A stretch of 53,468 nt of DNA from Egibacteraceae bacterium. GTDB taxonomy: Bacteria > Actinomycetota > Nitriliruptoria > Euzebyales > Egibacteraceae. A model generated the notes under the pieces. It did not search any database, had not been told where the DNA came from, and worked only from the letters and a program-made list of their open reading frames with translations. Of this stretch, positions 49,452-53,468 are shown piece by piece. The first letter of the stretch is position 1. Each line of letters opens with the position of its first letter. The position numbers and the translations under genes were made by a program. The stretch spans positions 1 through 53,468 of the forward strand of contig DATLGH010000059.1 of the NCBI GenBank assembly GCA_035540635.1, in the 5' to 3' direction.

Positions 49452-49700
49452 TCACTCATGGCGACGCCCCGGCTGCGTGCCCTCGCTCGGATCCGTCGCG
49501 GCGGCGGGTGGGCCGAGCCCGCCTGCCACATGCCGCTGGATGAACCTCACGATGTCCTCGAAGGTCTTGACGTAGGACCGCTGCTCGTCGGGGAGGTGGG
49601 TGATGTGACCGCGCCAGACGAGGTGCGCCGCCTCCTCGACGGTCTCCTCGATCCAGATCCGGACGAGGAAGGTGTGGCTGGCCGGCTCCGCAACAGACAC
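49452..49700 (-). CDS. Small conserved protein (RIW-type) next to the BTAD regulator
   Basis: An 82-residue soluble protein. The core reads HTFLVRIWIEE, then HLVWRGHITHLPDEQRSYV and FEDIVRFIQRHV; the last 22 residues are low-complexity. Short proteins with the RIWxEE...WRGxITH...RxY pattern occur in actinobacteria and Chloroflexi, often beside BTAD/LuxR-type regulators; none has a known function to my knowledge. GTG at 49700 has GGAG nine bases upstream; GTG at 49709 is an alternative. It overlaps the longer YjbQ start option by 8 bp. Confidence 0.65.
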   Translation of the reverse strand: MSVAEPASHTFLVRIWIEETVEEAAHLVWRGHITHLPDEQRSYVKTFEDIVRFIQRHVAGGLGPPAAATDPSEGTQPGRRHE

Positions 49701-49771
49701 ATTGCGCACTCCTACCGGGCATGGCGTCCCGGTTGCGTCCGCGCGAGCGTCTCGAACGCGTCTCAGGGCAG

Positions 49772-49798
49772 AAAAAAGAGCTGGCGTTCGCTGGGCTC
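49772..49798 (-). terminator. Weak hairpin plus T6 after the BTAD gene
   Basis: On the minus strand GAGC and GCTC (49795-49798 and 49778-49781) flank a 13-nt loop and are followed at once by TTTTTT (49777-49772). The stem is only 4 bp, so it could be a partial attenuator between the regulator and the rest of the operon, or chance. Confidence 0.3.
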
Positions 49799-49859
49799 GA
49801 GCACCTCCGCAGAACCGCTGCTCATCGCCCTGGCCTGTGCCGTCCGGGCGATGCACGTG

Positions 49860-50810
49860 TCAGCTGTGCCGCTCCCGGGTCGCGCGGATCGTCTGCTGGA
49901 CCAGGTTCTCGGCTCGAAAGAGGGCCCGCAAAGCCTCGTGCAGCGCCGAGACGTTCCGGGGAGCCGGGTCAGCGGGCGGGCCGGACAAGGGCCCACCAGC
50001 GGTGGTTCCCGAAACGGGTGCGTCGCAGGGCGGATCTATCCCCCTGTCCGCGCGAATCTGCTCGTGAAGACGCACGGTGCGGTTGCCTGGGAGTACACCC
50101 AGCTCGTCCGCTAGCGCCTCACTGCACCGTTTGAACTGCCGCAGAGCCGCAGTGCGGTTCCCGGACAGGTAGTGGAGACGCATGAGCCGCCAGTGAGCGC
50201 GCTCGTGCGCCGGGTCTTGGCGCAGGAGTTCCTCGCCGTATGTGATGCCTTCTTCAGGTAGGCGCTGCGCCTCGTAGTAGCCGAGCAGCTTTTCCAGCAG
50301 CGCGATGTACAGGGCCTTCAGCCGCTCGCGCTCGTACACGCACCAGTCCAGGTAGCAGCCCTCCATCAGGTCGCCTCCATAGACGGACACGACCTGTTGG
50401 AGCCGCCGCGCCTGCTGGCCGGTGAGCTCCTCGCCAACCACGAGTCTGACGGGTGCGAACGCATCCTCGACCTCTGCGACGTCCAGCCACAGGTCAACGC
50501 ACCGCACCGCGACCCAGTCGGTTTCCAGATCGAGGAGGGAGACGGCGTCGCCGGCGCAGCGATCCAGCGCCCGCAGGTGCCACAGGCTCTGGCGCAGGTA
50601 CTTACGTGACTGAGCCGTGTCGCTTTCAGGCCACAGCTTGCCTGCCAGGACCTCCCGGTGGTGCGGCCGTTCCCGGAACAGCAGGACATAGCACAGCAGC
50701 TCCTTCGTACGCCGCCCTGGAAGCGTGTCGAATTTCTCCCGCCCCACCCGCACGTCGAGCTTGCCGAACAGACGGACGGTCCAGGGAGCGCGATCTGCCC
50801 GTGACGCCAT
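49860..50810 (-). CDS. BTAD-domain (SARP-like) transcriptional activator
   Basis: A 316-residue regulator. A winged-helix OmpR-like DNA-binding domain occupies about 10-100 (WTVRLFGKLDVRVG, TKELLCYVLLFRERPHHREVLAGKLWPE). The helical BTAD follows, about 105-250, with GDLMEGCYLDWCVYERERL and AHWRLMRLHYLSGNRTAALRQF. There is no AAA or kinase domain. Small SARP-like activators of this build commonly switch on secondary-metabolite clusters, so it is the best candidate activator of the MIB/encapsulin genes downstream. The C-terminal 60 residues are low-complexity plus a basic helix. Confidence 0.85.
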   Translation of the reverse strand: MASRADRAPWTVRLFGKLDVRVGREKFDTLPGRRTKELLCYVLLFRERPHHREVLAGKLWPESDTAQSRKYLRQSLWHLRALDRCAGDAVSLLDLETDWVAVRCVDLWLDVAEVEDAFAPVRLVVGEELTGQQARRLQQVVSVYGGDLMEGCYLDWCVYERERLKALYIALLEKLLGYYEAQRLPEEGITYGEELLRQDPAHERAHWRLMRLHYLSGNRTAALRQFKRCSEALADELGVLPGNRTVRLHEQIRADRGIDPPCDAPVSGTTAGGPLSGPPADPAPRNVSALHEALRALFRAENLVQQTIRATRERHS

Positions 50811-50860
50811 GGCGGCTCCAGAAAGCGGAGGGTGGGGAAGGTGCCCCGTCCGCGAGCAGT

Positions 50861-50866
50861 AGGCTA
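50861..50866 (-). promoter_or_regulatory. Putative -10 element TAGCCT for the regulator/MIB operon
   Basis: Minus-strand TAGCCT lies 50 nt upstream of the BTAD ATG. It is the only promoter-like hexamer I see at the head of the run of genes ending with the prenyl synthase at 41527. Confidence 0.4.
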
Positions 50867-51360
50867 CACCCTTACGAGGCGGTATTGGAAGTTCACGTCT
50901 ATTGTGCGGCTCCTGCCACGACCGCCGTGGTACAGCCCCTCCCGACAACGAGCGGAGCACCACGAGGAGGAACCCAGGGCCCCGTGTTGCCAGAGGAGGA
51001 GATCCGGCAAAGTGCGGGGACGCGGGGCGTCCGTGCTCGCCTCGAAGGGCGTGATCTTTAGGTTAGTGACGTGAATGGGCCACGCGTGCTTTGAGCAGCA
51101 TGCCCGACGGTCGATACAGGGCTCGGGGGTGAGGCAGGCGCTGGGCGGCGTCATGGCGGGCCACCGCTTCGGCACTCACCGGCCGCAGAAGAGGACCGGA
51201 TCCGGGGCCGCATCGGCACGATGAGCGAACCCACCGCCGACAAGCCCGTGTGATCACCGCATGGCGCCTATGTCTGGCCGTCTCGGGGCGTCCGTAGTAA
51301 AACGGCGCAAGCTACGCCAACCCATGCGCGGCCTTATGGGCCCGCTGAGGAGTGATGTTC
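50867..51360. other. 494-bp divergent region between BTAD and KamA genes
   Basis: No gene is supported. Short open frames on both strands lack start signals. Composition is mixed, with several AT-richer patches (near 51050-51065 and 51290-51310) that could hold the promoter of the KamA unit, for example TAGTAAAA around 51295. A strong GAGGAG at 51347-51352 serves the small frame that follows. Confidence 0.4.
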
Positions 51361-51462
51361 GTGACGAACGACTCGCCCAGGAAGGGCGTGTCTGAGCCGC
51401 CCCTCTCGGGCCCCGTGCCGTCCGGTGACCACCCCTGCCTTTCCAAGTGCGATGTCGCTTAG
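51361..51462 (+). CDS. Possible 33-residue peptide gene before KamA
   Basis: A short frame from GTG 51361, eight bases after GAGGAG, ending TAG at 51460. It is polar and Pro-rich with a closing PCLSKCDVA that has two cysteines three residues apart. It overlaps the likely ATG of the radical-SAM gene by 11 bp, so it could be a leader that couples translation, or a small substrate peptide. The strong ribosome-binding site is the main evidence. No homologue recognised. Confidence 0.4.
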   Translation: MTNDSPRKGVSEPPLSGPVPSGDHPCLSKCDVA

Positions 51463-52816
51463 GTCTGTGGCGGGCGGAAACGGCCAGGCAGCGGCGAAGC
51501 GCATGGTGGTGACGGCGGGGCCGAGGATGGCAGACCTGCCGCATCTGCGAGGGGCTACTGCCGATGTCAAACGTGCGGTCAGGGTTGTAGCCAGCGTCCT
51601 GCCATTCAAGGTGAATAACTACGTCGTCGAGGAGTTGATTGACTGGTCGCGGGTGCCCGACGACCCGATCTACCAGTTGACGTTTCCCCAAGCTGGCATG
51701 CTGGCCGGCGAGGACTTCGATCGGGTGGCCGCGACTTTGGATGGCGCCGAAGCGGGCCAGCGAACGCAAACCGTCGCCCACGGCGTCCGGTTGGCGTTGA
51801 ACCCTCACCCCGGCGACCAGCTTGAGCGCAATCGGCCGCGTCTCGAGGGTGAGGTGGTCAATGGCCTGCAGCACAAGTACCGGGAGACGCTGCTGATCTT
51901 TCCCGCTGCCGGGCAGACGTGTCATACCTACTGCGGTTACTGCTTCCGGTGGGCGCAGTTCGTGGGGACGCTGGACCTTCGGCAGGGCTTGCGCAAACCG
52001 GACACCGCTGTCACGTACCTGCGGGAGCACCCGGAAGTCACCGACGTGCTGTACACGGGAGGAGATCCCCTGGTGATGGCGGCGCCGGTACTGCGCCGAT
52101 TCGTGGATCCGCTGCTCGCCGGCGACTTGGAGCATGTGCGTAATATCAGGTTCGGGACGAAGGCGCTCTCATACTGGCCGTACCGTTTCACCTCAGACCG
52201 TGACGCGGGACAGATCCTGCGCCTGCTCGAAGATTGCGTGGCTGCTGGCCGCCACGTCGCGGTCATGGCGCATTTTTCACATCCGAGAGAGCTGGACACT
52301 CCCGTCGTCGCCGAAGCAATCCGCCTGGTCAGGAACACCGGCGCCGTGATCCGGGCGCAGGCACCTCTGGTCCGCCACGTCAACGACAAGGCCGCCATCT
52401 GGTCGACCATGTGGCGGGCGCTGGTGCGGCACGGGTGCATTCCGTACTACATGTTCGTCGAGCGCGACACTGGCGCCCGACGGTACTTCGAGGTGCCGTT
52501 GTCACGCGCCTTCGCCGTGTATCGGGATGGGATCGCCCAGGTATCAGGTCTGGAGCGCACGGCACGGGGGCCCGTGATGTCGACATCGCCAGGCAAGATC
52601 ATCATCGACGGCATCGCCGACATCGCCGGAGAACGAGTTTTCGCGCTCCGGTTTCTGCAGGCACGAAACCCTGACTGGGTCGCTCGGCCCTTCTTCGCTC
52701 GCTACACCTCGAAGACCGTCTGGCTGGATGGGCTGCGGCCGGCATTCGGACAGGCTGAGTTCTTTCACGAGCGTGACCACGTACAGGACTGGCGCCAGAC
52801 AGCCGCGTTGAACTGA
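51452..52816 (+). CDS. KamA-family radical SAM protein (lysine 2,3-aminomutase-like)
   Basis: A 454-residue radical-SAM protein. The cluster motif is CHTYCGYC (C157, C161, C164), followed by FRWAQFVG as in lysine 2,3-aminomutases, and VLYTGGDPLVM, the GGDPL motif. The opening LPFKVNNYVVEELIDW and IYQLTFPQ blocks are typical of KamA-like actinobacterial proteins. The usual PLP-lysine motif PGGGGK is not seen; a SPGK near the C-terminus is the nearest, so true aminomutase activity is uncertain. GTG 51425 or ATG 51524 are other possible starts. The gene is visibly less GC-rich than the left half of the window. Confidence 0.82.
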   Translation: MSLRSVAGGNGQAAAKRMVVTAGPRMADLPHLRGATADVKRAVRVVASVLPFKVNNYVVEELIDWSRVPDDPIYQLTFPQAGMLAGEDFDRVAATLDGAEAGQRTQTVAHGVRLALNPHPGDQLERNRPRLEGEVVNGLQHKYRETLLIFPAAGQTCHTYCGYCFRWAQFVGTLDLRQGLRKPDTAVTYLREHPEVTDVLYTGGDPLVMAAPVLRRFVDPLLAGDLEHVRNIRFGTKALSYWPYRFTSDRDAGQILRLLEDCVAAGRHVAVMAHFSHPRELDTPVVAEAIRLVRNTGAVIRAQAPLVRHVNDKAAIWSTMWRALVRHGCIPYYMFVERDTGARRYFEVPLSRAFAVYRDGIAQVSGLERTARGPVMSTSPGKIIIDGIADIAGERVFALRFLQARNPDWVARPFFARYTSKTVWLDGLRPAFGQAEFFHERDHVQDWRQTAALN

Positions 52817-53240
52817 GACCGGAGCCACTATGCCCACCAACTGTCGAACTCAGGCATCGGCGCCGCGCCAACCCAGGCGGAGCTGTACTGTACTCTCCTA
52901 CTGCAACTGGCTATTCCACGTGCTGAGCTAGGCCGCCAAGCAAAGCGCATGAATGCGTGCCGGGATAATCCGGCTACCTCGACCGCCGCACGGCGCCTAA
53001 CTAACGCAACGCCGCTCGCATACCGTGATGCCTCAGGGCACTGGAATGGAACCGTCGGGTATCCCGACCGCGGTCAGGGTCGGCGGTTACCTGTCAACCT
53101 TCGCGGAGCCGCCGCTATCGGTACGCGGGCTGATGTGCACCGGTTGTGGCTGAAGGCGATCATCGGTCGATGCCATGGCCCCGACCGGGGTCAGTGCGGC
53201 TGTGACCATGACCGAGTTGGCGTTCGTGAAGTTGGGCGAT
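52817..53240. other. Low-GC stretch without supported genes
   Basis: These 424 bp hold only short frames. A 33-residue frame from ATG 52831 has four cysteines but a poor start signal, and a longer one (52949-53260) has no recognisable content. Small inverted repeats such as CCGACC...GGTCGG around 53068-53087 are present. It is probably island debris next to the AbiEii fragment. Confidence 0.45.
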
Positions 53241-53468
53241 CACCGTCTGCCAGGTGGTAACGGTCGCGAAGTCACGGGGGTCGGCACGCGCGAAGATCGC
53301 CAGCACCTTGTTCGCGCCCAGCTCGCGGCAGGTCCAGCGCGGGCCCGTACCTGGTGTCGACCGGCTCCAAGGCGCGATAGTCCATGGCCAGGTCCACCTC
53401 GGACTGCTCCCGGCCGTCCGAGACGCTCAAGCGCACGAACGACGGCTCGGAGCGCTCCTGCTGGACCA
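53241..53468 (-). pseudogene. Frameshifted AbiEii-type nucleotidyltransferase fragment
   Basis: Reading inward from the window edge, one frame gives RLSVSDGREQSEVDLAMDYR and then EPVDTRYGPALDL. After about one extra base near 53328 another frame continues with RELGANKVLAIFARADPRDF. Together they match the middle of AbiEii/AbiGii toxin nucleotidyltransferases, where (A/G)ANKVLALFxRAxxRDFxD is the conserved block. Sequence after RDFATV diverges. The gene's 5' part lies outside the window. A single-base indel plus loss of the C-terminus suggests a dead abortive-infection gene. Confidence 0.68.

Noticed and set aside
49763-49825. 20-residue frame (ending QLFFLP) after the BTAD gene
   Set aside because: Weak start signal and it spans the hairpin/T-run; I see no support beyond an open frame.
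52831-52932. 33-residue cysteine-containing frame after KamA
   Set aside because: Poor ribosome-binding site and no recognised peptide features other than four cysteines; likely chance in decayed DNA.
1-53468. CRISPR arrays, rRNA genes, intact transposases, replication origin
   Set aside because: No regularly spaced direct repeats, rRNA-like stretches, transposase domains or DnaA-box clusters were seen on either strand.

Overview
The window is very GC-rich, gene-dense DNA. It carries markers of an actinobacterium: a GarA-type FHA protein, an FtsR-type MerR regulator, the DUF881 / small-basic-protein trio, a LigC-type DNA ligase and a DUF6098 protein. Several start codons sit 5 to 9 nt behind a TAnnnT hexamer, as in leaderless actinobacterial transcripts. 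A deep-branching lineage is my inference only; no rRNA is present.

Bases 1-38,900 look like ordinary chromosome. (a) 1.4-4.8 kb: lysine/diaminopimelate genes dapC-dapD-dapE, then a primary-like sigma factor with a clear terminator. (b) 6-12 kb: DNA repair (AlkA-like glycosylase, 5'-3' exonuclease, ATP-dependent ligase) with a secreted trypsin-like protease and a TPM lipoprotein. (c) 11.9-19.1 kb: an amino-sugar operon (secreted GH3 hexosaminidase, NagA, SIS-domain isomerase/deaminase, split PTS EIIB/EIIA/EIIC). (d) 19.3-28.8 kb: secreted kelch-propeller protein, TetR, two-iron acyl-ACP desaturase behind a palindromic operator block, phosphoglycerate mutase, leucyl aminopeptidase, SurA-like lipoprotein and a decayed Nei glycosylase. 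(e) 28.8-38.7 kb: glycine cleavage gcvPB, gcvPA and gcvH interleaved with merR, a bifunctional nuclease, dacA, ftsR and garA, then DUF881-sbp-DUF881 and a phosphatidyltransferase.

A tRNA-Pro(GGG) gene at 38.8 kb is followed by the 3' end of a phage-type integrase. The DNA beyond it looks like an acquired island, and a frameshifted AbiEii fragment lies at the right edge. The island centres on one minus-strand gene run: BTAD/SARP-like regulator, small conserved protein, YjbQ protein, two tandem family-2B encapsulin shell proteins, IspH, 2-methylisoborneol synthase, geranyl-diphosphate 2-C-methyltransferase and a prenyl diphosphate synthase. IspG and a CYTH protein lie just downstream. Read together, these encode the last two MEP-pathway steps, prenyl chain formation, C-methylation and cyclisation to 2-methylisoborneol, with a protein nanocompartment to house the cyclase. 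The cyclase has a disordered Pro/Ala-rich N-terminus carrying a duplicated GLGT motif, a good candidate for the shell-docking signal. Divergent from the regulator is a KamA-type radical-SAM gene preceded by a possible 33-residue peptide gene.

The strongest candidate for an unusual system is this self-contained, possibly two-component encapsulated terpenoid unit with its own IspG and IspH.
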